This document shows, piece after piece, positions 36,441 through 49,545 of a DNA stretch of 64,000 nucleotides. This DNA comes from Phragmites australis (taxonomy: Eukaryota > Streptophyta > Magnoliopsida > Poales > Poaceae): NCBI RefSeq assembly GCF_958298935.1, contig NC_084939.1, positions 5,719,501 to 5,783,500 on the forward strand, read 5' to 3'. The translations under genes and the position numbers were made by a program. Below the pieces are notes generated by a model. It saw nothing but the letters and a program-made list of their open reading frames with translations, searched no databases and was not told where the DNA came from. The stretch's first letter is position 1; each line of letters starts with the position of its first letter.

Positions 36441-38620
36441 AAGGCGGACCCAAATTTTGCATTGAATCCCGTTTATCTCCGCCGTTCACGTCCGCTTCCC
36501 AGCCTAAAAAAATCGAAGTCTGGCCTCATCACGTCCGCTCGTCTTTCTCCCTTATCCTCTCTCTCTAGCCCCGCGCGCATCTGGCGGCCACTGCACATGC
36601 GTCGCCCCTTCATCTTCCCCACCATCCGGGCTTCGATCGATTTCTTCTTTTGTTGGTAGGTAACCCTGCTTGCTTGGACGGTTTTTTAGTAGTTCGGTTT
36701 GTGCTTGGGTACTTTGGTTGCTATTGGTTGATTCGATTTGTCAGCAATCAAATCGGAATCTTTCTTTCTTTCTGTTCAGTTGGTTGCGCATTCGCTTGCT
36801 TCTAATCTACTATAATCCACCCATCCACGATTTGTTTAGGTTCTTCTTCAGCGCGCAAGAATCAATGTAGGCGGTGTACGCCCCATGAAATCCAATAAGA
36901 ACAACAGCGGCTTATGCCCCGCTAAATCCGGCAAGAGCGTCAGCGGCGTGTGCCCGGTCACCGGCAAGAATCACGGTGCTGAAGAGAAGAGCACCGATCC
37001 TCGGATGGTGCCCGGGCACTGCTGGCCGCCGTGGAGCGCGCCGCGTCGGGGCGGCTGCGCGCGGGGAGGTCGAGCTGGAGCAGCGAGCTAGGTGTGTTGT
37101 GGTGGCGGCCTTCGTGCCGCCGTATTTTTCTTTTCAAGCGCGCGCGGCGGACGAGCCGCTCCGCGGTGGCGCGGAAGAGCAGTCGTCTTTTTTTTTTTTT
37201 AGTGATAGCGAATATGGCTTTATTGCCGTCTCCAACTAGTTTGGAACTGTTGTCGTATTCTGTAGTAGTACGCGCCATATTCTGCAGTAGTGTGAGCGTA
37301 GATGGAACTGCTGTGTACGTGGAGCATTATTTGAAATGCTCGTTCTTAGCTCACCTGCCTCATGCCAATTGGCAAGTACATAACAGGAAAATAGTCATCG
37401 GGTTATACTAAGCACATAAGTTTTGTTTCTACTATGGTAGATTGGTAGGAAATTTTCTTCAAAACTTGCAACTGGTCATGTGGGGTCACGTGGCTCTGAC
37501 ATAATGCTGCGAATCCGCCCTAGGGGCTTGGATGCTTGAGTTGTTGGGCGAGTTGTAGTTATTTGTTTGAATACACTCAACGGGAGCCACATTCAAGGTT
37601 AAAGTCAACTCAATCCAAATTAGTATTATAGGTGAGGAGCTTTCCACCTTTTAAGACATGCTTATTCATCATCAATTTTTTATATGAGATTAATTTAACC
37701 ATCTCCCTCATCATATTAGATCTTAATTATCTCCACTATCACACACAACATGTGTAACTCTAGAGACGTTTCGAGTCCATCAGCAATCATGTCACTTGAG
37801 ATGTTCAGGATTTATCAACTTTAAAGTATGCGGTAGTATAACCTAGCTCACTATACTCAGGAGATAGCACCTCAGCCCATATCTAGGTAGGCCTGCTAAA
37901 TGCAAAAGCTCAACCAGAGTCATGACTAAAATCCTAGACTAATTTAACCAACAAGACTAGTCTTATAACCTTTCAAGTTATGTTTCATCGTCGTCAATTT
38001 TTAATATGGAACTAAATCTAACATTATTTTTAGATCAGGTACACATCTTCCTCACCGTGAATGTGAAAACAAAGAAAATGTTTGCGCGCAAACCACTTCG
38101 CACACGGTGGTACGCACACGAGTGGCAAAAGTGAGCACAAGGATTTGAACGGACAACGGAGTCATACACCAACGCATCCACCAACACGAACAACTTGCGA
38201 TTAATCCAGTGCTCCGATTGATGGATTTTTCATTCATTTCGGGTCTGAGGATGATCCGTTCCATAACTCTCCTTCGGCGACCTCGAGAGAGAAGCCGACA
38301 ATCGCTAGTGTTATGACCAATTCGCTTCAACGAGGAGCATGCATGATTGAGCTAATGAGCATGTCACAATATTGAGAGTTAAGTGATCACGCAAATTAAA
38401 ACGCCCCCTGACTTGTCTCGACGATCCACGAACAAATGATGACTAATGCGTCAATGACCAATTGACAAACAAATGATCAATCTCAAATGCAATTGGACGA
38501 CACTAGAGCATTGTAAACACGCACGATTAGCACACTACTTCTTGAACATCACATCGATCAGACATGCACATCAACAATTATCTACTTAGTGGATTCAGTC
38601 GTGCTTGTACGTACCCACGG
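36441..38620. other. exon-like but unassigned region
   Basis: 36470-36660 looks like an untranslated leader ending near a GT-containing boundary (TTTTGTTGGTAGGTAACC). 36885-37091 is an open frame of 68 codons with GLCPAKSGK and GVCPVTGKNHG segments. No family was recognised, and the following 400 bp give no convincing continuation. 37430-38620 has no coding signal. It could be a gene fragment carried by a transposon. Confidence 0.3.
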
Positions 38621-38631
38621 CGCGCGTTGTT

Positions 38632-41600
38632 TCAGATGGCGGTGGCGTCGCCGGCGGGGTTGGCAGCGGCGTCGACCTTGAAAGGCTCCCAGTGCGGCAC
38701 GGCGTCGCTGAAGAACCTCCCGATGACGCGGGCCTCCAGGACGGCGATGGCATCGGGGTGCTTGATGCAGCGGGGCGTCTTGTACTGGTTCACCGACGAG
38801 CCGTGGGAGACGCAGAGGTCCATGAGCGCGTCGAAGGCGCCGGGGGACACCACGCGGATCTCCAGCGGCCCCACGGACCGGTCGCGGCTCCGGCACCGCC
38901 GGTACACTGCGTCCAGCCCGGCCTCCACGGCGGCGCAGCACGCCGCCATGACGCGGGCCACGGCGGCGGCTTCGTCGTCGTCGGACGCCAGCGGAGGCGG
39001 GGTGAGCTCCCAAAAGAGGACGTAGTGACCCGGGATGGAGGCGGTGTCCGCGTAGGCGGTGTACTCAGAGAGGATGGCGCCGCCGAGCGGCGCCAGGAGG
39101 CGCTTGGCGGCCGTGACAGCGCGGAGGAGGTCGTCCTCGGAGGTCTTATCGGTGTCGATGCTGACCACGACGTTGCGGCGGTGCACGAACCGGAACTGCG
39201 GCGCCGCGTTGTGGAAGCCCGAGACCTGCAGGATGTCGCCCACGCGGTACCGGTACAGACCTGCGCCACAACACATCCCATGCATGCGACAACAAGTTCA
39301 GGTCATCGCAGATGTCACGTTCTTGCGACATAGTAGTTCATTTGCATATACATGGATGGCAATCCTACCCGCGGGTGTGGATACCCGCGGTTACAATGCC
39401 CGACGGGTACAGTCACGGATCTATGATTTGAACCACGGCACGACGGGTTGGGTATCCGTGAAGGCACAGGTCATGTGCGGATATGACAGTCCATCCATGG
39501 ATGCCTGCGGTATACACGTGATACTGTATACCAAACTCTAGCTCCAGCCTAAAATATTTTGGCCCAACCCAATTAAGTGTAACCTTAGGTTATCTGTCAT
39601 GCTCCCCAACTGGCCAACCCCATTGCACACTCACACGCTCACACCTCCCACCGCACTCCAGGGCTCCAGCTCTAGTAGCCACCTGCCACACTCCATCCTC
39701 CAGGACTCCAACGCCTAGCCACCGCACTCCAGGACTCCAGCGCTCTGCACTCTGCATGCTCGGCGTCGCTCGGCACTTCGGTTGTGGACGGCGCTCGAGT
39801 CTGTTGCCATGTTTCCCGAATCTGCACAGCCCAAGGCTGATAGAGCAAGGAAGAATGCTGAGCAACGTCTCCACGAGCTTCCCTGGCCGAATCCCGTCAG
39901 CTTCCTCACAGATTTCACGCGCCACCATCTTCTTCCCCAAGTCCGGTGACCATCTTCCGCCCCTCACCGTCAACACGCCGCCACTGTATGCCTTCCGACC
40001 GTTTTAGCGCACGATGAGCTCCAACTAACCTCATGCATGCTTGTAGGTGCGTTGGTCTGGCCTCGACCCGCCACCAACGTGTCTGACCGTGAAGCCGAGC
40101 GCCGCCACTAACCCTCACTCGATGTTGCCCATCTTTCAACCAGGCTCAATGGTCGAGGTCCTCTCCAATGCGTTCACCGTTGCTCGTTGGTGCTTGTGTT
40201 GCCTTGATCCGATCGAACCCATCGCCAAAGTTGCCGCCGAGGCCACTTGCATGCCGATGAAGCTGGCCTGGCCGAGCCGTTACAGTGAAATACTCGTGGG
40301 CTACTTACGGGTTTTGGGTACCCAATGGGCACGGGCACAGATCGGGTAACCTGAATCGGGTTACGGGTCAGGCTCGGTTCTACTTTGCCCGCACCCGGTC
40401 CTATCCGTTGCCATCCCTATACATATATACATGACACACTAGACAAGAAGGGGAGCCAAGTCAACGGCATTTTGGGCCGAACTTACAGAAAGATAGGATT
40501 CGGGCTGAGTATTGTCAGTCCAGTCAGAAAGCTCAGATTTTAGTCATTCAAAAATTTAGTCAAAGAAGTTCAAAATTTTACTCCTAGATATTGGCTTCAA
40601 CTGTAGAAATGACTGGGATTGGGATCTGCACTACACACAAGGCTGCACATATTTTTATCCCAAATTCATTACAGGAAGAGTGATGTATGTTACTACAGGG
40701 GTGGAAGAAGCAACAAGAAATTTAGTAGAACAAATGTGAGCTGAAAAAATGCTTGCCAAAGCTCACATGTAGGAAAGTAGTTCTAGCTTATTTTAGTTCA
40801 TTGGATTGCAAAAAAATGTGGCAAAAAAACCAAGTAGGTCCTACAATATCAGAGTGATATCATACTTCCATTGTATTTTCACTCTTATTACTCAAAAAAA
40901 TTTGAACTATTATTACTCAGAAAAGTTTCAACTCTTTTTTTCGCTACCTTTCCTTATCTAGACTCTTCAACAATGAACATGTCTAAGTAAATCTATACAA
41001 ATTATATTGTCGAAAACATAATGAAACAATATAATTCAAGATAACTAGTATTATTATCAGATAAACGCATTAATCATGTTCCTTTGGAAAACTTCTATCG
41101 TTGGGAGGAAAAACGATGAAATTCCTCCAATTGTTGTGGGGCACATCTCTAGTCATACATATGCTACAATAATATGCACTTTGACTTTGTGCCCCCACTA
41201 ACACACTTCTGTAGAGCTTTTCCACATGCAATGGATATCTCTTTGATTCAGTGCATTAATCAAGCTTCTCCTCAGAACCATAGTTTAAGGTGTATCATGG
41301 ATCCATCAAGAGATGCCAAGTTCAGTTTATTCATGGAAATGCAGGACTGTAAGATGATGCTAATATATTATAGTGATGTTATGGGTTGAGATGGAGGTCA
41401 ATTGACTGGATATCACTTTAATACATGTCACATCTGGATCTTCTTATATTTTTGTGGCATATATTATTATTGATGATTCTTCAGTAGCCTTTTGATTTTG
41501 GTAGTATTACTAATTTGTCAAAGAAGTATTTTTTATTCTTTTCTCTGAACTGAACCATGCTCAGAAGATGAATCAGCGAACCAAGTCTTAAAACTGTATA

Positions 41601-44600
41601 TTTTCAATTTTTCAAATGAGACGAAGGTAATTATATGATTTGGGGCTCAGTCAATAATGAAGTCCAATAAAACACTTAACTCTCAGGGCCTGTGTTTGAT
41701 AGAGAGGATTGCTCCAAGAACGTTCAGGAATGTAGCCTAAATTTGAATGAAATCCCTATCAGAAAAAAGGGGATCACCCAGATCAAATACATAGCCCTGA
41801 CGTGCCAATTCTAATTAACTGCCTAACTAGAGTAAAGCTATCAGACCCTGTTTGGCAGAAGTTTCCAATTTTACGTCATATTTTGCATTTATAGGCTAAA
41901 CTAAAATAATTTAAGTCTCTATATTCAGACTAAAATAGCAATAAAATAACTCACTCAAACACTCTCAGTATACCTACAGGTCCGGCTTCACAAATTTCAG
42001 AAGCAAAAAATAGTCAGCTCCAAAAAAATTTAGAGCTAAAGTTCTATCAAATAGGCCCTAGTATCTTCTTGTCGAGTGAAAGTGAGTGTGATTTAAATGC
42101 AAACTTAAAAGGTATAGGAGACAAAGGTAGTGGGAGTCAAATACCTAGACACTTGGCCTAGTGGAAACTCCCAAGCTACTGTAGTCCTGTCCAAAAATCT
42201 GGTCAAATTACCCTCAAGAATTCTTGTCCAATCACCAAGCTCCCACGGATTTAATTTTTCAAAATCTCAAGAAACATATATAACTAATAAACTAACGAAA
42301 TGTGTTTTGTTTATTTCCTTATTCCTTGAATATAAGAAAAAGGAGGTTACTTTGGTATGGTAATGTTGCGGATTGCATCTTTTGTGAGGCAATCTTGCAT
42401 TTCACACTCATTTATTTTCGTGAAATTATCACTTAACAATTTAAAATGAAAAGGAAAAGCATCTTAAGATGGATAGAAAGAAAGTTATTACTTTGATGTG
42501 AAGAAACCTAAGCCGTATAAAATATGCAGAGGACACTGTGGCTGAGGACAGCAAGAGTACTCACTTCTGCCCACCAACAAAGGACAGCAAGGAGACCGCA
42601 AAAGCCAAATAAAAACTAAATAACTGAAATAATTAAACAAAAGCTACTAAGCTTTTCATCTAGGACACCTGCACTTATCTCTGAAACACAGACCACCATG
42701 CTAGTGTGGTATCCCATCAAAAAAAAATTGTCACCCTGCTTTTTTTATTCCAGTTTCAGCCAAAGGGAAGCTCATTGTGCGTAGAATTATAATATATCAC
42801 TCCACTTCAGTTTTCAGTGAATACGATCAAATAAACTCTAGCTATGTAGGAGCTTCAAGAACCACTTGATCATGAAACTATGAAAGAAGGATAACATTTT
42901 TAGTGGATCGTGAATTACCATCAAAGGTGCTTAGGCCAGGTTTGCAACACAGAGTTCACATAGGAACATAAGGTGAGTTGGTACGACATGTGAGTGTACA
43001 TCCTCATTATCCAAGTTTGATTCCTCTTTAAGTAGCTTATTTTGTCTGTCTTTTTTCTTGCTCTAAATATGCCTAGTTCCTCATAGATGTACTTGAAAAA
43101 TGAATTTGCATAAGGATTTTGTTGAAAATCCCTGATATGTTTTTTTTTCTATTTCTGGTTCTTTTGTCCACAATTTATATATAATTTGCACGCTCGAAAT
43201 GGAGCCTTAATCTTAGCAGTTAATTTTGCAATTGGGTAGCTCCTACTATTCGGAGTTGATACAATATTGTCCCTTTTTTTTCTTTTTGAAAAAGAAAGCT
43301 AATCATACTCCCTCCAATAAAAAATACATAATATTTTTTATTTTTCATGGTCTTTGACGTGCAAGTTTTATCATTATTTTTTATTATAATGTAGTTATAG
43401 TATCTAATAAAAATATAATATTATGAAAGTATTTTTCAAAACAAATCTACCCTGTGATTTTTATATTTTGAAATTAAATATTTTAAAAGCTATTGATAAT
43501 TAAAATTTTAACTGAATTTTGATTAAAATAATAAATATTTATGACAAGAGGCAGTATATGGTATCATATTCATATGCCTCTAACACGTGCAGAAGCGACT
43601 GGAGACGACGAAGCATTAATGCAAGAAAGGCACACGGCCGCTCACCTGTGAACGTGGTGACGACGAGCTCATAGTAGCCGCCGACCTCAACGTCGACGAG
43701 GTCCACCACCTTCCCCTCCCGGACCTCTTCGCCGTCCTTCTCCACCTTGATGAACTCATAGTAGCACATGTTCGGCAGCAACGTGTACGCCACGTCCTCC
43801 GGCCGGTCCAGCGGCCGGAGGTTGATCCCGAAGTAGGACTCCGACGACGCGTACATCGTCGACACCAGCGGCAGGCCGTCGCCGTAAAACTCCAGCAGCG
43901 GGATGTACTGAGCCATCGACCCCGTCACGATGACGTCGATGTACTTGGTCCTGGGCCACAGCCGCCGAACGATTCCCTGCCACGACCCGGCCGCGCACTC
44001 GGCAGCGATTGCGTCGGCGAGCGCCGGCTCCGGCTGGGACACGACCCTGCCGACGGCCTCCTTGCAGGCCAGGTCAGTGACGCGTGCGCCGTCGACGCGG
44101 CCGGCGCGGATGTCGTCGCAGATCGCGCGCCAGTGGCCCTCGAGGAACTTGACGGCGCGGAGGAAGGCGGAGGCGAAAACGGCGCCGACGCGGAGCACCT
44201 CGCCGCGGCGGGCGAGACCGCAGAGCAGTTGGGCGTACATGCTCTGCGCACTGTCCGGACACAGGATCGCCTCGTTCGGGCTGGTGTACCGCGTGTACGG
44301 GCTGTCCGGCCGCTGCCGGAAGTGGCGGCTCTTGTAGTAGCTCGTCAGCACCGGCCGCGCCACCAGCCCCGACGGCGTCGCGATCTCCGGCTTCACGAAC
44401 AGCAGGTACATCCCCCTCCCCTCGTCCAGCCCTTCAATGTACCTGCATGCCAACATGCACACGAACTCACTCGATCACACGTGTCCCCGCGCGTGTGCGT
44501 GCATGCCATGGAGACATGGAGTGAGCTGGCTAGTAGCAGTGTAGCACAAGGACACTCACTTGTTCATGACAGGGACGAGGAGGTTGTAGAGGAAGGTCTT

Positions 44601-45180
44601 GCGGTCTAGCTCGTCCTCCGTCGACGGCATCAGCTTCGGCTGCCCGCCCGACGTGCCGGAGCTGCCCTTGCACCGGTAAGCACCGCCGTGAGTGACCGAG
44701 ATTCCGACGCGAGAACCATGTGAGTGAGTGTGACAGGACGTACCTCGTGAGGAGCTCGGTAATGGGCTTGGAGGAGATGAGCGACGAGGGAGCGCCGTTG
44801 GCGATGCGCTCGATGTACGGCTTGACGTCCTCGTACTCCACGACCGGCACGCGCTCCTTGAACGCGACGGCGAGCTCGCTGGTGTTGTAGCCCTCGGCAT
44901 CGGCGCCGAGGAATCCCCGGAGATAGTCCGTGCCGGTGTTCATGGCGAGGATCTTGCCGAGGATGCGCCGCTGCATGGCGCCGGCGTGGGTGGTCAGGTC
45001 CTCGATGAGCTGCAGGCACGCCGGGCCGTCGTGCGGGTCGCAGGCCGGGATAATCGGCGGCACCGATGGCTGTGGCGTTGCTGGTGGCAAGGAGGAGGAA
45101 GAGAGGTGGTGACCATGGTCATCATGGTCGGGCACAGGGGACGTGGAAATCGTCGTTGTAGTCGACATTGTTAGATCCAT
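38632..45180 (-). CDS. GH3: GH3 acyl acid-amido synthetase (probable IAA-amido synthetase)
   Basis: GH3 enzymes adenylate an acyl acid hormone such as indole-3-acetic acid and join it to an amino acid in the cytosol, lowering free hormone. Exons on the minus strand are 45180-44744, 44661-44560, 44442-43646 and 39260-38632. All introns are GT-AG and the phases agree, giving 654 residues (family about 600). The adenylation motifs are all present: SSGTSGG (146-152), YASSESYFG (377-385) and YRVGD (450-454). Other family blocks include [25 protein letters not shown] and, at the end, [11 protein letters not shown]. The start chosen is the MDLTMST ATG at 45180. The open frame extends upstream to 45288, but that ATG overlaps the TATA box. 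The first ~50 residues are low-complexity (Thr/Ser/Pro/His), longer than in most relatives. Intron 3 is 4385 bp and full of transposons. Substrate (auxin versus jasmonate) is inferred and not proven by sequence. Confidence 0.95.
39351..40419. mobile_element. hAT element in intron 3 of GH3
   Basis: The left end is CATGGATGGCAA. The right end, read inward, is TAGGGATGGCAA, the common hAT terminus. The flanking 8-mers are TGCATATA (39343-39350) and TACATATA (40420-40427), a 7/8 match to an 8-bp target-site duplication. The subterminal parts are rich in CGGGTA/TACCCG motifs. No transposase was recognised, so it is non-autonomous. Confidence 0.85.
41684..42060. mobile_element. one or two small hAT-type MITE remnants in intron 3
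   Basis: 41684-41799 runs from CAGGGCCTGTGTTTGAT to a complement-like ATCAAATACATAGCCCTG. 41842-42060 runs from CAGACCCTGTTTGGCAG to CTATCAAATAGGCCCTA. These GGGCCTGTTTGG-type ends are typical of grass hAT MITEs. Target-site duplications could not be matched, so the limits are approximate. Confidence 0.5.
43308..43554. mobile_element. Stowaway-like MITE in intron 3
   Basis: TA precedes CTCCCTCCAATAAAAAATAC at the left, and TA follows a decayed right end (AAGAGGCAG). The AT-rich interior (GTCTTTGACGTGCAAGTTTTA, GTAGTTATAGTATCTAATAAA, TTATGAAAGTATTTT) matches a second copy at 55883-56139. Insertion at TA and the CTCCCTCC end fit the Stowaway group. Confidence 0.7.
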
Positions 45181-45285
45181 GCATGCATGCACTCGCTGTT
45201 CCAGGACATGGAGCGGCTTGCACTTGCGCCGTGTTCTTGTGCAGCTACTGTTGTGGCAGACGTCAGCTGCTCTTTCTCTCCCCGC

Positions 45286-45297
45286 CATATATATACC
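45286..45297 (-). promoter_or_regulatory. TATA box of the GH3 gene
   Basis: The minus strand reads GAGGTATATATATGGCGG about 107 bp upstream of the chosen ATG. It lies inside the extended open frame, which argues against the upstream ATG at 45288 being the start. Confidence 0.6.
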
Positions 45298-45457
45298 TCA
45301 TGATATATAGTACTTCTCACTGTGTAGAGACTAGAGAGAGAGATGATCTGTGACTTTTTTCCCTTCTTTTTATTTTCTGTGGGGCAACAAATTTATGGGG
45401 AAGAGAGCGCAAGGTGGTGTGCAAGTCATCTGTGTCAAGGGCCTACACATGTGACCA

Positions 45458-45463
45458 TGTCTC
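45458..45463 (+). promoter_or_regulatory. auxin-response element TGTCTC
   Basis: A perfect TGTCTC on the plus strand about 165 bp upstream of the GH3 TATA box. TGTCTC is the canonical ARF-binding element found in GH3 promoters. A second one in opposite orientation lies 112 bp further up. Confidence 0.45.
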
Positions 45464-45575
45464 GGAGCTTGTGATTAGATGCATCTATTATGGGTCAAAG
45501 CCTCATACGGTTGCCTCCTTAACTTTGGCGTCTCTTTTATGTTTCTGCAATTGTCTGCGCTTTCCTTTGCATGTA

Positions 45576-45581
45576 GAGACA
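45576..45581 (-). promoter_or_regulatory. auxin-response element TGTCTC (minus strand)
   Basis: GAGACA on the plus strand equals TGTCTC in the direction of GH3 transcription, about 280 bp upstream of the TATA box. A variant TGTCTG also occurs at 45552-45557. Hexamers occur by chance, so function is an inference from the gene family. Confidence 0.4.
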
Positions 45582-45599
45582 AAAACTCTCGTCTGATTT

Positions 45600-48500
45600 T
45601 ACTGAAAGATGCGTCACAAAATGTGCCTAAATATTCATGCATTTGTTCACACTTAAAGACTAAGATAGATTCGTTTAGTGCACATAATTAGTTCTGAATG
45701 TGCATGAATCATGTTAATTAGTCCAAAAGTATAATATTGTTGAAAACAAATGGTCACAGTTTACCATTCTGACAAGAGGTAAAAAATTAGCATGCTGACA
45801 ACAGGTATGTAAACTTAGGCTTGTTTAGTTTTCACCTAAAGCTAGGTGAACCAGTCAATCTGATCTTCTTCTTTGGATACACACAGGGACATGATTTAGG
45901 TTTATGTATATATACATATGAAATTTTGAGCTTGCTCTTCCTCTTTAGCTAGAATTCTGACATGCTGCTGATTCTAGTGAGAAATAAGAAAGATATTCCT
46001 TGATGCCTTTCTAGGTGTAAAATAGTGGACTATTTGATTCCTTGATCAATATAGGTCTAGAACTGTTACCTTGATCGGCAATACTAATTTCTTTTATTGG
46101 GTAGCCATATCACCAAAAATGTATTGACTATGTTGTTAAGGACGTGTTTACGTGATGATAATCATGCAAACTACTTTCATTCAGTTTCTTTTTCCTGCTT
46201 GTTCCATTAATAATCGATGTCGAATCAACTGCTTAAGATCACCTTCAACACCATAATCTGTTGAATTGATCATACACTAAGTTTGACTTTGATAGAAATA
46301 TTTGCGGACAAGGATTGGTTGGTTTAGTACCATTTTCTGACCTTTCAATGACCTATTGATACTCCGTGGGCTCTTGTCAAGAAAGCATTTCTGACCTTTA
46401 AGCTGAATTTTTAAGACATATTAATTTCAGTCAAGACAGAGTAGAATGACTCGCACATGGCTAGTCTCTTAGCCTTAGCTGTCTCAATTCTTCTAGTGCT
46501 TAAAAAATATGAACCTAATCATCTATGCCAACAAGTACATTCAAATCCCTCTCCATCATATAAAATACAAAATCACTAGAATGGGGTTAAATTATAGGGA
46601 AATCACTGCACTGTTGCAGAACCTGATAACTTTGATTGATTATTTATTCAGGAAATCTGTTAAATCAGATGTGAGGTGATTTATTCAGTCAGTATAGGGC
46701 TACAAGCGACTAAAGAAAATGAGGTCAGGTCTGCACCAGTTGTCGATGCTCGATACAGACAACCAAAAAAATTCGGTCTTGCTGCATATAGAAGATCTGG
46801 GGTTTGCTGACTAATTTTTCTTCTGCCATGTTTACCTGATCAAATTGACACAGCAAGATGTGCTTTGCCTCATCCAATTAGGTTTTACTTTTGCAATGTT
46901 TACCTGATCAAATTGATACTCGGAAATTAATCCAGGACGGTTGTTAACAGGTTTGGCTCTATGCTGCCAGCAGTCAAACACACTGCACGACAGGATGTAC
47001 ATGTTACTGTACACACTCGTGTGCTTGGTGCCCTACTCGGTACTGAAACCGCCAGCCAATTGTTGGTCCAACTAGTTTGGCTGGCATTCAGGTTTGTAGC
47101 CATGACTGGCCTGATTGGGAATCTTTAGGATTTAGTTCAAATTTGAACTGATTTCTGAAAATTCGTGTAGCAAATCCTCTCATCCAGAATAAGGTGGATT
47201 TTGTTTGTTTTCAGGTTGTATTGTCTTTTTTATCTTGGTAAAGACTTATGGTAAGAGCAACCAATCATCCTCACTCCCACAAGTAAAAATAATCAGCATT
47301 TTGGAACCAAAAGTACAAAATAAGCATGACAAGATAATCCCACCGAGATCATGCACGACCAAATTTGAAAATATAGTGCATATATGGATATATAAAGCTA
47401 ACCCTAAAATATCAGCTTTCTGATTTCAGGATCACTGAGGCGCCTTAAATCCTACCCTTGCTTTATATATCCAGAGAAGACTTTTGCATAGCCAAACATC
47501 CAAGTGGGGATTTGCACAGGTCTAGCATTTGTCTACTGCGGTACTGCCTAATAGGTCATCTGTATTCATATATCAAAACTCTGCAAGATTAGACTCTTGG
47601 TGCTTACAAAGTGCCAATTGACATCAGCAAACTTTCCTGCACATTGTGCATTCTGCAACTTGTTATTTTTAATACCTGATTAACTATAATATATCAGTGT
47701 TTAATTAATAAATGATTTCTGTGCCTACACAACTCTGAGCTGCATCTCAGTTGCAAAACAGGACATGATGGTTATCAGCTTTGGAAAGAGAGAAATAATG
47801 AAGTCAATGAGCAGAAAATAATTAGGCTAGTCCAAAAAACATGTCATGTTTTTTATCGTCTATTTATTGTTTATCGAGCCAATTCTCACAGTAATGGGAA
47901 AAGACAGATTTGTTGTTTAGTGAGTATATCAATAAAATTAGGATCTGCTGGATTTAACGGTTCAAATTGAACTAACAGGAAAAATATGGAAGGAAATAGC
48001 TTTATCTTAAATTAAAGACAGGAGCCGTCTGGGAAATCGTAAAGACGTAGTGGATAAGGCTCAATTTGTAGGAGACAGAAGATCCTTGAAAAGGGCAGGA
48101 AAGGAGGAGGAAAACCAGGGAAAACATATCAGCTGTTCCAGGAGCAGCTGGTTTGATGTACTAAAGTGCCAAAACATTGTATTATTCACTACTCTTTGAC
48201 ACTCACAACACAACACACAATAACACAAATACGGAGAATGACAACCTGTATGGTCATGAAGTCCAGGAAGCAAAAGCTAACTAGCAGAAGCAAAAAAAAA
48301 AAAAAAGAGATAATTATAACCATGAGGAATAATCATTTTAATTTGCTCAATCCCATTGAGATGACTTGAACGAGTGAGTGATGACACACAGTGACTTAGA
48401 AAGTGATATCTTTTGACCGAAAAAATTGCATCATATGATTTGAGATTTGAGTGCCTTTGTAACCACTTTTATCCTGTTGCTTGTAACAGAAGTCAAAGCT

Positions 48501-49540
48501 TACCAAAGGTTGATCCATTTCCTGTTGGTGCTGTAGTTCTTTTTACCTCATTTAGATATAAATAGCTCCAAATAGGCATCTTGGTGTAATCTAAAGACTT
48601 CTATCCCCTGATAAGACAAGAGACACAAATTTTAAATTTTCCCCATGAAAATTACATCTGTTAAATAATATTTGCGCACAATGTATTTAAATGGTGTGAG
48701 TTCATTAGGTTCCTATAATCGATCTTCGTGACAATGTTGAAAATGAAATCAATATGCCCTATGGATGGAAACCAGCCCGAGTGAGACCTTTTAAATCTTT
48801 CATGATACCCTATGGATGTAATCACCACCTTCTTTTAATGAAATCAAGAGGCCCTATGGATGCAAAATGATCATTTGTGCACATTTAAGCCCAGCATGTT
48901 TGGCAATTGAATGAAGCTACCTCATCACTAAACCCAAAACTCCAATGTGAGCACCGCATCATCATTTGCACAGTCAACAACTACTCAAGGGATCAAATAG
49001 GCAAAGAAAAACAATCGCCTTTTCGATGGCCGATTGATCTTCATTTGATCACCACATCATACCCTATTGACGAAACAACACTAAAATAAGAGCTCTTAGG
49101 AAACCACTTGGCACTGTCTGGTGGTGATATGTGATCCTTGACCAGTGATAATAACTTCAACACCATCCAAAGATGAATACATAGGTAGGCCACAGGACCA
49201 CCACTAACCCGTTCCCTAGTTTTAAGAGATAATATTATGTGAAGTACAACAGCAAAATCCTGTCCTCAGGACCACAGGCACTGGTGAGCTCACAGCATCC
49301 CCTTGCCTCCCATTAGGATGCATTTGCATGGGACTTAGCTATACTCAAAGCCTGATGGATTTGAGAAATATTATGAAGTACTAGTGACCTTTAGGATCAA
49401 AGCCTTACCTTGCACATTATGTATGTATGAATGACTCAGCCTTTTCAATAACTGGATAGCAGCTAGGCTAAATTTAAAGGATCAACATCAACAAAGTTTT
49501 TTTTTTTTGTTCTGCAGTCAAAAATAGCAACATTTTGGAA
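45600..49540. other. unassigned gene-poor stretch upstream of GH3
   Basis: No protein family was recognised on either strand. A 20-bp segment, TGTTTACCTGATCAAATTGA, occurs twice (near 46838 and 46899). The base composition is that of ordinary intergenic or intronic DNA. It could include the primary transcript leading to the hairpin at 50.5 kb, but nothing here proves that. Confidence 0.45.
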
Positions 49541-49545
49541 GAGTG

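Noticed and set aside
38605..39333. 242-codon plus-strand frame opposite GH3 exon 4, and similar frames opposite exons 1 and 3
   Set aside because: These are shadow frames caused by the high GC content at third codon positions of the GH3 exons.
45178..45288. GH3 start at the upstream ATG (45288, MAGRERAADVCHNSSC...)
   Set aside because: That ATG overlaps the TATA box. The extra residues are unlike GH3 N termini, and the ATG at 45180 has a good context.
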